Of a stretch of DNA of 5,248 bases, positions 1 through 5,248 are shown one piece after another. The stretch is from the NCBI GenBank assembly GCA_003158505.1, contig PMJK01000142.1, forward strand, positions 3,652 to 8,899, given 5' to 3'. Numbering within the stretch: the stretch's first letter is position 1; every line of letters starts with the position of its first letter. The position numbers were made by a program, and so were the translations under genes. The notes beneath the pieces were generated by a model. The model worked only from the letters and a program-made list of their open reading frames with translations. It ran no database searches and was not told the origin of the DNA. The stretch is from Holophagaceae bacterium. Lineage in GTDB: Bacteria; Acidobacteriota; Holophagae; Holophagales; Holophagaceae.

Positions 1-4
1 TCCC

Positions 5-1840
5 ATGAAGTACATCGACGATGATCGCGATATCCGGTTCAACCTCTTCGAGTGGCTCGACCTGGATGCGTTGCTGAATTCCCCTCAGTATCAGGAGGTC
101 GACCGGGACCAGCTGGCCATGGTGCTCGATGAGTGCCTCAAGGTAGCCCGGGGAAGCGTTTCCGCCTGCAACGAGGCGGGGGACCGGATTGGTGCACGTT
201 TCGAGAACGGGAAGGTGCAGTTGCCCGAGGGCTTCGCCGAAGCTTACCGGGATCTCGCATCCGGGGGTTGGATCAGTCCGACCGCGGATCCCGCCTTCGG
301 CGGCATGGGGCTGCCCGAATCCGTGGGCACGGGGATCAGCGAATTCATCATGGGCGCCAACACGGCCCTGGGCCTTGAGGTTCTGTTGACGCGGGGAGCC
401 GCCCATCTGATCGAGACCTTCGGCAGCGACAGCCTCAAGAGCACCTTTTGCGAACGGATGTACACCGGCGAGTGGACAGGAACCATGTGTCTCACCGAGG
501 CCGGCGCCGGCAGCGACCTGGGCGCGCTGACGACCAAGGCCGTGCGCCAGGACGACGGATCCTACCTCGTCAGCGGCGAGAAGATCTTCATCACCAGCGG
601 TGACCACGAGCTGACTCCGAACGTCATCCATGCCGTGCTGGCGCGGACTCCGGGCGCCCCGGCCGGGCCCAAGGGCCTCAGCCTCTTCGTGGTGCCCAAG
701 GTGCGCGTGAATCCGGATGGATCCCTGGGCGGATCCAACGACGTCACCTGTGCAGGCATCGAGCACAAGCTGGGCATCCACGGCTCGCCCACCTGCAGCC
801 TCGTGTTCGGCGCCAACGGCGGCAGCCAGGGTTTCCTCCTGGGTCAGGAGGAGCAAGGTCTCGCCCACATGTTCCAGATGATGAACGCCGCGCGCTGGGA
901 GGTCGGGGTCCAGGGCCTGAGCAACGCCTCGGCGGCCCATCAAGCCGCGCTGGCCTACGCCCGGGAGCGCCTGCAGGGCCGCGGCCCGAGTGCGGGCAAG
1001 GGGGCCGGGCAGTCCCTGATCATCGAACACCCGGATGTCCGCCGCTCGCTCCTGCTCCAGTCGGCCTATGTGCAGGCCATGCGGGCGCTCGTGTCCTATA
1101 CGGCGTGGTGCATGGATATGGCCCATGTCACGCAAGGGGCCGAGCATGACCGCTGGCAGGGCCTGGTTGAGCTCTTCACGCCGATCAGCAAGGCCTGGTG
1201 CTCGGATTGGGGTTTCCGCGTGACCGAATGGGCGCTTCAGGTGTTCGGCGGCTATGGCTACACCATGGACTACCCGGCCGAGCAGTACCTCCGGGACTGC
1301 AAGATCGCGTCGATCTACGAGGGCACCAATGGCATCCAGGCCCTGGATCTCGTCGGACGGAAGTTCAGGATGCAGGGTGGCCGACCCGTGAAGGACCTGC
1401 TGAAACTGGCTGGCGACGCCGCCGCTTCATGGACAGGCGACCCCGTCCTTGGCGGTTCCGCTCGACAGCTCGCGGATGCCGTAAGGGCCCTGGACGCCGT
1501 GTTGACCAAGCTTCCTGGCCGCGAAAACGCGACCTTGCTGATGCTCCTCAACGCCGTCCCCATCCTCGACATGCTTGGTCACGTGGTGGGCGGCTATCTC
1601 CTCCTCCAGCAGGCCGGATTGTCGAAGCAGAAGGCCGTGGTACTCATGGGCGAACGCGGCGTGGATCCCAACGACCCACAGGCGGTCCGGGCCCTCCAAG
1701 CGAGCAGTCGCGACGCCGCGTTCTATCAGAACAAAGTCCAGGCCGCGATCCACTTCTCCCATCGGGGTCTTCCCCTGGTGGCGGCCCATGCCGTAGCCCT
1801 GCTCAGCGGAGAAACCGCGCCTATGGAGGCGGTGTTCTAG
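5..1840 (+). CDS. Long-type acyl-CoA dehydrogenase (FadE/DmdC-like) with C-terminal extension domain
   Basis: FAD-dependent acyl-CoA dehydrogenase, 611 aa, that should introduce an alpha-beta double bond into an acyl-CoA thioester and pass electrons to ETF. Visible order: N-terminal helical domain (about 40-155), FAD-binding middle domain with MCLTEAGAGSDLG (161-173), a beta region ending in KLGIHGSPT (255-263), and a helical C-terminal catalytic domain with FGGYGYT (414-420) and IYEGTNGIQ (437-445). Glu439 matches the catalytic base of medium-chain enzymes. About 150 further residues (460-611) fit the extra C-terminal domain of the long FadE5/DmdC-type enzymes; ordinary ones are about 380 aa. 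No signal peptide or membrane segment is seen. The start (MKYIDDDRDIRF) fits the usual N-terminus of this subgroup, but only four bases lie upstream, so the RBS cannot be checked. The substrate is not determined: medium or long fatty acyl-CoA or a 3-methylmercaptopropionyl-CoA-like substrate are all possible. Confidence 0.93.
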   Translation: MKYIDDDRDIRFNLFEWLDLDALLNSPQYQEVDRDQLAMVLDECLKVARGSVSACNEAGDRIGARFENGKVQLPEGFAEAYRDLASGGWISPTADPAFGGMGLPESVGTGISEFIMGANTALGLEVLLTRGAAHLIETFGSDSLKSTFCERMYTGEWTGTMCLTEAGAGSDLGALTTKAVRQDDGSYLVSGEKIFITSGDHELTPNVIHAVLARTPGAPAGPKGLSLFVVPKVRVNPDGSLGGSNDVTCAGIEHKLGIHGSPTCSLVFGANGGSQGFLLGQEEQGLAHMFQMMNAARWEVGVQGLSNASAAHQAALAYARERLQGRGPSAGKGAGQSLIIEHPDVRRSLLLQSAYVQAMRALVSYTAWCMDMAHVTQGAEHDRWQGLVELFTPISKAWCSDWGFRVTEWALQVFGGYGYTMDYPAEQYLRDCKIASIYEGTNGIQALDLVGRKFRMQGGRPVKDLLKLAGDAAASWTGDPVLGGSARQLADAVRALDAVLTKLPGRENATLLMLLNAVPILDMLGHVVGGYLLLQQAGLSKQKAVVLMGERGVDPNDPQAVRALQASSRDAAFYQNKVQAAIHFSHRGLPLVAAHAVALLSGETAPMEAVF

Positions 1841-1855
1841 CGCAGGGATCTCCCC

Positions 1856-1877
1856 AAGCAGCCACTTACTGCTTTTT
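1856..1877 (+). terminator. Weak candidate intrinsic terminator after the acyl-CoA dehydrogenase gene
   Basis: AAGCAG (1856-1861) pairs perfectly with CTGCTT (1869-1874) across a 7-nt loop, and the 3' arm runs into five T residues (1873-1877). It starts 16 bp after the stop codon. The stem is short and only half GC, so termination may be inefficient. A second imperfect stem (1888-1897 with 1906-1915, one mismatch and one G-T wobble) lies across the stop codon of the converging minus-strand gene, but has no T-tract on either side. Confidence 0.4.
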
Positions 1878-1896
1878 GTTGTGGAACCTCCGTCGC

Positions 1897-2220
1897 CTAA
1901 TGCTTGGCGTTGGAGATACCCTGCTCTGTGAATCGGATCGCCTCATGAATGTGGTGGAGCGCGCGCTTCTGAAGGCCCTTGGCGAAACTGTTGTCCTCTT
2001 CCTCATGGCAGTCCTTGTCTGCCTTGTGCAGGAGTTCAAGGGCCCGGTGAAGACGGCCCGTGTAATCCATCTTCGCGTCCACGAGAGGATGGTCGTTGAG
2101 GTTCATTCCATCATCAATGCTGGCCTCCTTGATTTCGCGGATGGCCGTTTTCTCATCCCACTTCACCTGGGCCGCGCCGCCCGACGGTTTCTTCCCTGCT
2201 CCCAAAACCGGATAGAGCAT
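1897..2220 (-). CDS. Small His-rich helical protein of unknown function (107 aa)
   Basis: I do not recognise a named family. The product is small, charged, and has no signal peptide or membrane segment, so it is probably cytoplasmic. Residues 20-50 hold a Trp-Asp-Glu-Lys start, an acidic/basic helix and an Asn-Asp-His-Pro turn. Residues 53-76 and 78-100 look like two amphipathic helices joined by an acidic loop (CHEEEDN, 71-77). His58, His65 and His72 are spaced exactly seven residues apart, Glu62/His65 form an ExxH, and His89, His90 and His92 lie on the next helix. The ATG at 2220 is preferred over an in-frame TTG at 2256, because a consensus TATAAT box lies between them and AAGG (2232-2229) sits 8 nt before the ATG. 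The gene converges on the acyl-CoA dehydrogenase and diverges from poxB. That it is coding rests on the promoter/start geometry and the coherent helical protein, not on homology. Confidence 0.68.
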   Translation of the reverse strand: MLYPVLGAGKKPSGGAAQVKWDEKTAIREIKEASIDDGMNLNDHPLVDAKMDYTGRLHRALELLHKADKDCHEEEDNSFAKGLQKRALHHIHEAIRFTEQGISNAKH

Positions 2221-2245
2221 AGGCCATGCCTTGGTTAAGTTACTA

Positions 2246-2251
2246 ATTATA
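2246..2251 (-). promoter_or_regulatory. Predicted -10 box (TATAAT) for the minus-strand small gene
   Basis: Read on the minus strand, a perfect sigma-70 TATAAT lies in an AT-rich patch. The expected transcription start would be near 2239, leaving a leader of about 19 nt before the ATG at 2220 with AAGG in between. The -35 side is poor: TTGAAT lies only 13 nt upstream of the box and TTGGGC 19 nt upstream, neither at the usual 17-nt spacing. Confidence 0.5.
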
Positions 2252-2330
2252 AACAAGGTAGATCATTCAAGCCCAATCTGTGGAGGGTGGAATCGATCAG
2301 GATGAAATAGCCTCCCACTCAATTCGAACA

Positions 2331-2364
2331 ACTCAAGGCCCGTGAACCGGAGGACTCAAGGCCC
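2331..2364. repeat. 11-bp direct repeat, 23-bp period, upstream of poxB
   Basis: ACTCAAGGCCC occurs at 2331-2341 and again at 2354-2364, a period of 23 bp, which is close to two helical turns. The core ACTCAA also occurs at 2317-2322. The repeat ends about 98 bp before the poxB start codon, a plausible place for a regulator to bind. No known operator is recognised. Confidence 0.55.
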
Positions 2365-2446
2365 CAGGCTCTCTCATCGAAGCCGCCCAGGTCGTCAGGT
2401 CGCGATTGACGCGCAACCTAGCATGGAATCAGTCCGACCAGGAATG

Positions 2447-2453
2447 AAGGAGG
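2447..2453 (+). promoter_or_regulatory. Shine-Dalgarno sequence that fixes the poxB start
   Basis: AAGGAGG lies 8 nt before the ATG at 2462. The frame stays open upstream to a GTG at 2342, with further ATGs at 2423 and 2444, but none of these has a comparable site. The protein from 2462 starts in register with the N-terminus of E. coli PoxB. Confidence 0.88.
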
Positions 2454-2461
2454 GTGCCATC

Positions 2462-4189
2462 ATGTCGCGAACTGTGGCAGAAGAACTGGTCGAGACCCTG
2501 GCCCAGGCTGGAATTCAGCGAATTTATGGGCTTGTGGGTGACAGTCTCAACCCGGTCACCGATGCCCTTCATCGCAGCAGGATCGAGTGGGTGCATGTCC
2601 GCCATGAAGAAACGGCAGCATTCGCGGCTGGAGCCGAAGCCCAACTAACCGGCAAACTGGCGGTCTGCGCGGGGAGCTGCGGCCCGGGCAATCTGCACCT
2701 CATCAACGGGTTGTTCGACGCCCACCGCAGCATGGCTCCCGTCCTGGCCATCGCCTCCCATATACCCACCTCTGAAATCGGCATCGGCTACTTCCAGGAG
2801 ACCCATCCTGAGCAGCTCTTCCGCGAATGCAGCCACTATTGCGAACTTGTTTCCAACCCCCGCCAGATGCGCCGAATCCTCCAGTCCGCCATTCAGCACG
2901 CCGTGAGCAAACGGGGCGTCTCCGTGATCGTGCTTCCCGGTGATATTGCGGCCCTTCCGGCCGTCTCAGACCTGCCCCCGCAAGAGATCGTGACTGGGCT
3001 CCCACTGGTGCGCCCCATCGACGCCGATTTGACGCGCCTCGCCGAACTCCTCAACCGGGCGCCGAAGGTGACGATCTTTGGAGGCAGCGGCTGTGCCGGC
3101 GCTCACGCCGAACTCCTGGCCCTCGCCGAGAGGCTGAAGGCGCCCATCGGCTACGCCTTCCGTGGCAAGGAGTGGATCGAGTACGAAAACCCCTATGCCG
3201 TCGGGATGAGCGGATTGCTCGGCTGGGGGGCCGCCTACCAGGCCATGCACGGGTGCGATGCGTTGCTGCTGCTCGGCACCGATTTCCCCTATGACAGTTT
3301 CATGCCGACGGGGCCCAAGATCGCGCAGGTGGATATTCGAGGGGAACGCTTGGGCCGCCGGTCCAAGCTCGACCTTGGATTATGCGGGGACGTCCGGGAT
3401 ACCCTCAGGGCCCTGCTTCCATTCATTGAGGCGAAGACCGACCGCGGGTTCCTCGATGCGAGCCTCGAGCAGCACCGGGCCGCCCACCTCAAGCTTCGTG
3501 CAGGCGTGGAGGCCGGTAGGACGAGGCGGCCGATCCACCCCGGGTACGTGGCGGCCACGCTCGATGAGCTGGCAGGCCCGGATGCCGTTTTCACCGCCGA
3601 TACGGGAATGTGTTGCGTCTGGGCGGCCCGGTACCTCGCTGCTGCCAAAGGGCGGCGGCTGCTGGGATCCTTTGTGCACGGGTCCATGGCCAACGCATTG
3701 CCGCAGGCCATCGGAGCCCAAGCGGCCTGCCCTGGACGGCAGGTGATCGCACTGTCTGGCGACGGTGGGTTCGCCATGTTGATGGGGGATATCCTGACGC
3801 TCGGACAGCATGACCTGCCCGTCAAGATCGTCCTCTTCAACAACCACGCATTGGGCATGGTGCAACTGGAGATGGAGGTCGCGGGGATGTCTCCCTTTGG
3901 ATGCAACCTGAAGAACCCCAACTTCGCCGCCCTGGCGGAGTCCGTCGGCATGTTCGGCGTACGCGTGGAAGACCCGGCAGAGCTTCGACCCGCGCTTGAG
4001 CAGGCCTTGGCTTCCCCGGGGCCTGCGCTAGTCGACGTGGTTACCGATCCGAATGTGTTGGCCATGCCACCACGGGCAACCATCCAACAGGCTGCGGGCT
4101 TTGCACTGGCCATGACCAAAATCGCCTTTACAGGTCGCTTGGATGATGCGCTTGATACGGTCGCGGCCAATTGGCGCGAATTGATCTAA
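2462..4189 (+). CDS. poxB: Pyruvate dehydrogenase (quinone) / pyruvate oxidase PoxB
   Basis: ThDP- and FAD-dependent enzyme that decarboxylates pyruvate to acetate and CO2 and passes electrons to membrane quinone. The product is 575 aa; from memory E. coli PoxB is 572 aa and aligns almost end to end. ThDP pyrimidine domain about 1-170: RHEE (47-50) holds the activating Glu49, followed by GSCGPGNLHLINGLFD (71-86) and GYFQETHPEQLFRECSHY (109-126). Central FAD domain about 185-325: GGSGCAGAH (207-215) and RGKEWIEYENPY (234-245). ThDP pyrophosphate domain about 360-535: GSFVHGSMANALPQAIGAQ (402-420) and the Mg/ThDP motif GDGG (433-436) to NN (460-461). The C-terminus (about 550-575, ending TVAANWRELI) aligns with the E. 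coli tail that binds membrane lipid and activates the enzyme, so peripheral membrane action is likely. No key residue appears to be missing. It stands alone, with 241 bp upstream and 282 bp downstream. Confidence 0.96.
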   Translation: MSRTVAEELVETLAQAGIQRIYGLVGDSLNPVTDALHRSRIEWVHVRHEETAAFAAGAEAQLTGKLAVCAGSCGPGNLHLINGLFDAHRSMAPVLAIASHIPTSEIGIGYFQETHPEQLFRECSHYCELVSNPRQMRRILQSAIQHAVSKRGVSVIVLPGDIAALPAVSDLPPQEIVTGLPLVRPIDADLTRLAELLNRAPKVTIFGGSGCAGAHAELLALAERLKAPIGYAFRGKEWIEYENPYAVGMSGLLGWGAAYQAMHGCDALLLLGTDFPYDSFMPTGPKIAQVDIRGERLGRRSKLDLGLCGDVRDTLRALLPFIEAKTDRGFLDASLEQHRAAHLKLRAGVEAGRTRRPIHPGYVAATLDELAGPDAVFTADTGMCCVWAARYLAAAKGRRLLGSFVHGSMANALPQAIGAQAACPGRQVIALSGDGGFAMLMGDILTLGQHDLPVKIVLFNNHALGMVQLEMEVAGMSPFGCNLKNPNFAALAESVGMFGVRVEDPAELRPALEQALASPGPALVDVVTDPNVLAMPPRATIQQAAGFALAMTKIAFTGRLDDALDTVAANWRELI

Positions 4190-4204
4190 AGGCCCAAATG
4201 ATGA

Positions 4205-4254
4205 GGCCGGTCCTCGGGTCCATTGCCGAGCCCGGCCATGGCCCTCTGCCATGG
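4205..4254 (+). terminator. Two adjacent strong hairpins 3' of poxB
   Basis: Hairpin 1: GGCCGG (4205-4210) pairs with CCGGCC (4232-4237) and CTCGG (4213-4217) with CCGAG (4226-4230), around an 8-nt loop and a small internal bulge. Hairpin 2: CCATGGC (4236-4242) pairs perfectly with GCCATGG (4248-4254) around CCTCT. The two share bases 4236-4237, so they may be alternatives. They start 16 bp after the poxB stop codon. No T-tract follows on either strand, so a transcript-stabilising or factor-dependent end is as likely as intrinsic termination. Confidence 0.4.
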
Positions 4255-4471
4255 GAACTGAGAGAAAGGACGCCATTTGGATCTTTCATATTGAAGGGGT
4301 TGGTCCTCCATCCTGATCTGAAAAGGTCTTTCCAATGATGGAGACAGAATTCTTTAAGGCAATTAAATAAGTTAAATGCAACAACGGAATACATATTGCT
4401 CCAGAAGACTTCCATGGGAGGCCCTACTCGGATCATCACGGGAGGTTCTTCCAAAGTCCGAGGTCAATAAA
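4255..4471. other. AT-richer non-coding spacer between poxB and the small-gene cluster
   Basis: No convincing gene is seen. Base composition falls sharply around 4320-4400. CTCCATC (4306-4312) can pair with GATGGAG (4337-4343) across a 24-nt loop, followed by a short T-containing stretch, which is a weak terminator candidate. The AT-rich tract around 4350-4380 is the likeliest promoter region for the small gene at 4472, but no matching -35/-10 pair stands out. An in-frame ATG at 4376 would lengthen the next protein by 32 residues, but has no RBS. Confidence 0.4.
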
Positions 4472-4642
4472 ATGCATAAACATCCAAGGAAAACGGATAT
4501 TCACGTTCCGAATGTGGGTGGGTTGCAAGTCGCTGCGGCACCGCTGGACCGGGAGCCGGAAGTGGAAATCCCCGTGTCTGCATTGAATCCTGGCCATCAG
4601 ACGGAGCGACCTGTCACCAAGGCCAAGTCGAATAAACCTTAG
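4472..4642 (+). CDS. Small hydrophilic protein of unknown function (56 aa)
   Basis: No family is recognised. The protein starts MHKHPRKTDIHVP and is rich in Pro, Lys, Glu, His and Val, with no Cys, no aromatic residue, no membrane segment and no signal peptide. It ends in a Lys-rich tail (TKAKSNKP), so it is probably soluble and largely disordered. GAGGT at 4460-4464 lies 7 nt before the ATG at 4472, which supports this start over the in-frame ATG at 4376. It is the first of three tiny plus-strand genes; the CsbD-family gene follows 80 bp later. It could be a chance open frame, but the RBS and its place in a row of small genes favour a real gene. Confidence 0.5.
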   Translation: MHKHPRKTDIHVPNVGGLQVAAAPLDREPEVEIPVSALNPGHQTERPVTKAKSNKP

Positions 4643-4665
4643 CCTCAGATGGAGTGGGCTGCTGC

Positions 4666-4681
4666 ACCGGCAAGGGCCGGT
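4666..4681 (+). terminator. GC-rich hairpin between the 56-aa gene and the CsbD-family gene
   Basis: ACCGGC (4666-4671) pairs perfectly with GCCGGT (4676-4681) around an AAGG tetraloop, 23 bp after the stop codon of the upstream gene. No T-tract follows, so it may pause transcription or stabilise mRNA rather than terminate by itself. Confidence 0.3.
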
Positions 4682-4708
4682 CCTAGTGGACCCAAGTCAT
4701 GAACAATC

Positions 4709-4715
4709 AAAGGAG
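4709..4715 (+). promoter_or_regulatory. Shine-Dalgarno sequence of the CsbD-family gene
   Basis: AAAGGAG lies 7 nt before the ATG at 4723. It decides against the in-frame ATG at 4699, which would add eight residues (MNNQRRAA) foreign to the family and lies upstream of this site. Confidence 0.85.
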
Positions 4716-4722
4716 AGCGGCG

Positions 4723-4902
4723 ATGAAATCCGGCACGAAGGACAAAGTGGAAGGCAAGTTCCACGAGGCCAAGGGCAAGCTCAAGGAAGTTGCCGGGCAA
4801 ATCAGTGGTAACCCCGATCTGGAAGCGAAGGGTACCGATGAAAAAGTGGCCGGTAAGATTCAGGGGAAGGTCGGCCAGATCAAGACCGTGCTTGGGAAAT
4901 AG
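4723..4902 (+). CDS. CsbD-family (YjbJ-like) small stress protein
   Basis: A 59-aa, very Lys- and Gly-rich soluble protein of the CsbD family, whose usual length is about 55-70 aa. Family hallmarks are visible: DKVEGKFHEAKGKLKEVAG (7-25), a GNPDLEAKG turn (29-37), then EKVAGKIQGKVGQIKTVLG (40-58). The two Lys/Gly stretches align with each other at 8 of 19 positions, so the protein looks like an internal two-fold repeat of amphipathic helices. There is no Cys, Trp, signal peptide or membrane segment, so it acts in the cytoplasm. The molecular function of the family is not established. Bacillus csbD is sigma-B controlled and E. coli yjbJ is abundant in stationary phase, so a role in general stress is inferred. 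The start is set by AAAGGAG 7 nt upstream. Neighbours are small unknown genes on both sides. Confidence 0.92.
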   Translation: MKSGTKDKVEGKFHEAKGKLKEVAGQISGNPDLEAKGTDEKVAGKIQGKVGQIKTVLGK

Positions 4903-4929
4903 CCCAGACAACAGACCCCTTCGATGCCT

Positions 4930-4951
4930 CGCTGGAGTGAGTTCGCCAGTG
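4930..4951 (+). terminator. Weak hairpin downstream of the CsbD-family gene
   Basis: CGCTGG (4930-4935) pairs with CCAGTG (4946-4951) with one G-T wobble and a 10-nt loop. ACCCC (4915-4919) and GGGGT (4951-4955) could form a longer alternative outer stem. Only a loosely T-containing stretch follows (about 4958-4970), so this is at best a poor intrinsic terminator. Confidence 0.25.
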
Positions 4952-4994
4952 GGGTGTCGTTTGAATTTAATCGAATGGTGATGGAGTCTAAGCC

Positions 4995-5195
4995 ATGCTT
5001 GCAACCAGAAAGAGCATCCATATCAAGAAATCCCATGAAGGGCTGTTGCACAAGGAATTGAATGTCCCTCTGGGCCAGCCCATCCCTGCCGCCAAGATGG
5101 AAACAGCCCTCCATTCCAGCGACCCGGCCGAGCGAAAACGTGCGCAATTCGCGGAGAATGCCAGCCATTTCCATCATCCCAAAAAGGCCAAATAG
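4995..5195 (+). CDS. Conserved-type small basic protein of unknown function (66 aa)
   Basis: The protein is a single compact block: SHEGLLHKELNVPLGQPIP (13-31), then a helix (AAKMETALHSSD, 32-43), then PAERKRAQFAENASHF (44-59). From memory this matches a recurrent unnamed family of small bacterial proteins with a 'GLLHK.L.VP.G..IP' opening and an 'SSDP..RKRA.FAENA' ending; I cannot name a function. It is basic and soluble, without Cys, signal peptide or membrane segment, and has a His/Lys-rich tail. GGAG (4983-4986) lies 8 nt before the ATG at 4995. It follows the CsbD-family gene by 92 bp on the same strand, which suggests a shared stress or stationary-phase setting (inference). Confidence 0.78.
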   Translation: MLATRKSIHIKKSHEGLLHKELNVPLGQPIPAAKMETALHSSDPAERKRAQFAENASHFHHPKKAK

Positions 5196-5248
5196 ATCCC
5201 ATGGATTTCTTCGACAAAGGCCTCTCCTGATTATCGGGCTGGTTCCGC

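Larger units (their letters stand above)
2221..2461. promoter_or_regulatory. Divergent intergenic region between the small His-rich gene and poxB
   Basis: These 241 bp must hold the start signals for both flanking genes. The left end is AT-rich and carries the minus-strand -10 box. The part nearer poxB is GC-richer and holds an 11-bp direct repeat (2331-2341 and 2354-2364). A TTGACG at 2406-2411 could be a -35 element for poxB, but no good -10 lies about 17 nt after it, so the poxB promoter is not located. There is no sign of a coding gene here: the upstream in-frame extension of poxB is low-complexity Arg-rich sequence without an RBS. Confidence 0.5.

Noticed and set aside
1198..2238. A 346-codon plus-strand open frame spanning the dehydrogenase 3' end and the small minus-strand gene
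   Set aside because: It is the +1 shadow of the dehydrogenase frame, has Arg/Gly/Pro-rich unnatural composition and runs antisense through the small gene; it has no RBS or family motif.
2221..2256. Longer version of the minus-strand small gene from TTG at 2256
   Set aside because: The TATAAT box lies inside this extension, so a transcript starting there could not include the TTG; no RBS precedes it.
2280..2318. Imperfect stem GTGGAGG / CCTCCCAC upstream of poxB
   Set aside because: It needs a bulge and a 24-nt loop, has no T-tract and is no better than chance.
2406..2411. TTGACG as a -35 element for poxB
   Set aside because: No acceptable -10 hexamer is found 16-18 nt downstream.
2342..2461. 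A 40-residue N-terminal extension of PoxB from the GTG at 2342
   Set aside because: The extension is Arg-rich without an RBS, whereas AAGGAGG lies 8 nt before the ATG at 2462, where the family N-terminus begins.
3289..4170. A 293-codon minus-strand open frame opposite poxB
   Set aside because: It is a typical antisense shadow of a high-GC gene, Ser/Arg/Pro-rich without motifs, and poxB is unambiguous in this region.
5031..5040. The 10-mer TCCCATGAAG also found at bases 1-10
   Set aside because: One copy starts the dehydrogenase gene and the other is inside the 66-aa gene; flanks do not match and a 10-bp match in this length is unremarkable.
5201..5230. A nine-codon open frame (MDFFDKGLS) after the last gene
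   Set aside because: It is too short and has no RBS within normal spacing; the window ends 18 bases later, so its context cannot be judged.

Overview
The window reads as a chromosomal stretch of a high-GC, most likely Gram-negative bacterium. The two large genes are strongly GC-rich and use GC-ending codons, while the spacers near 2235-2270 and 4320-4400 are clearly AT-richer. A PoxB-type pyruvate dehydrogenase with a conserved C-terminal tail and a long FadE/DmdC-type acyl-CoA dehydrogenase fit a proteobacterium or an acidobacterium such as the Geothrix/Holophaga group. That placement is a guess from general character, not from a marker gene. I see no tRNA, rRNA, CRISPR array, insertion sequence or phage gene.

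Layout: 5-1840 (+) is a long acyl-CoA dehydrogenase with an extra C-terminal domain. It ends near a weak hairpin plus T-tract. It converges on 1897-2220 (-), a small unrecognised His-rich helical protein that has a consensus TATAAT box 25 bp upstream of its ATG. A 241-bp divergent intergenic region (2221-2461) then separates it from poxB (2462-4189, +), which encodes a pyruvate:quinone oxidoreductase of nearly the same length as E. coli PoxB. This spacer holds an 11-bp direct repeat with a 23-bp period. After poxB come two strong hairpins and a 282-bp AT-richer spacer. Three very small plus-strand genes follow, each with its own Shine-Dalgarno sequence: a 56-aa disordered unknown (4472-4642), a 59-aa CsbD-family stress protein (4723-4902) and a 66-aa conserved-looking unknown (4995-5195).

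How they may work together: the acyl-CoA dehydrogenase (fatty or thio-acyl-CoA oxidation) and PoxB (pyruvate to acetate plus CO2, electrons to quinone) both feed electrons to the respiratory chain, but nothing here shows they are co-transcribed. In other bacteria poxB (RpoS-dependent in E. coli) and csbD (sigma-B-dependent in Bacillus) belong to stationary-phase or general stress regulons. The right half, poxB plus small soluble charged proteins, therefore looks like a stress or stationary-phase gene neighbourhood. This is inference from family knowledge. I found no clearly new multi-gene system; the small unknown proteins are the most interesting items.
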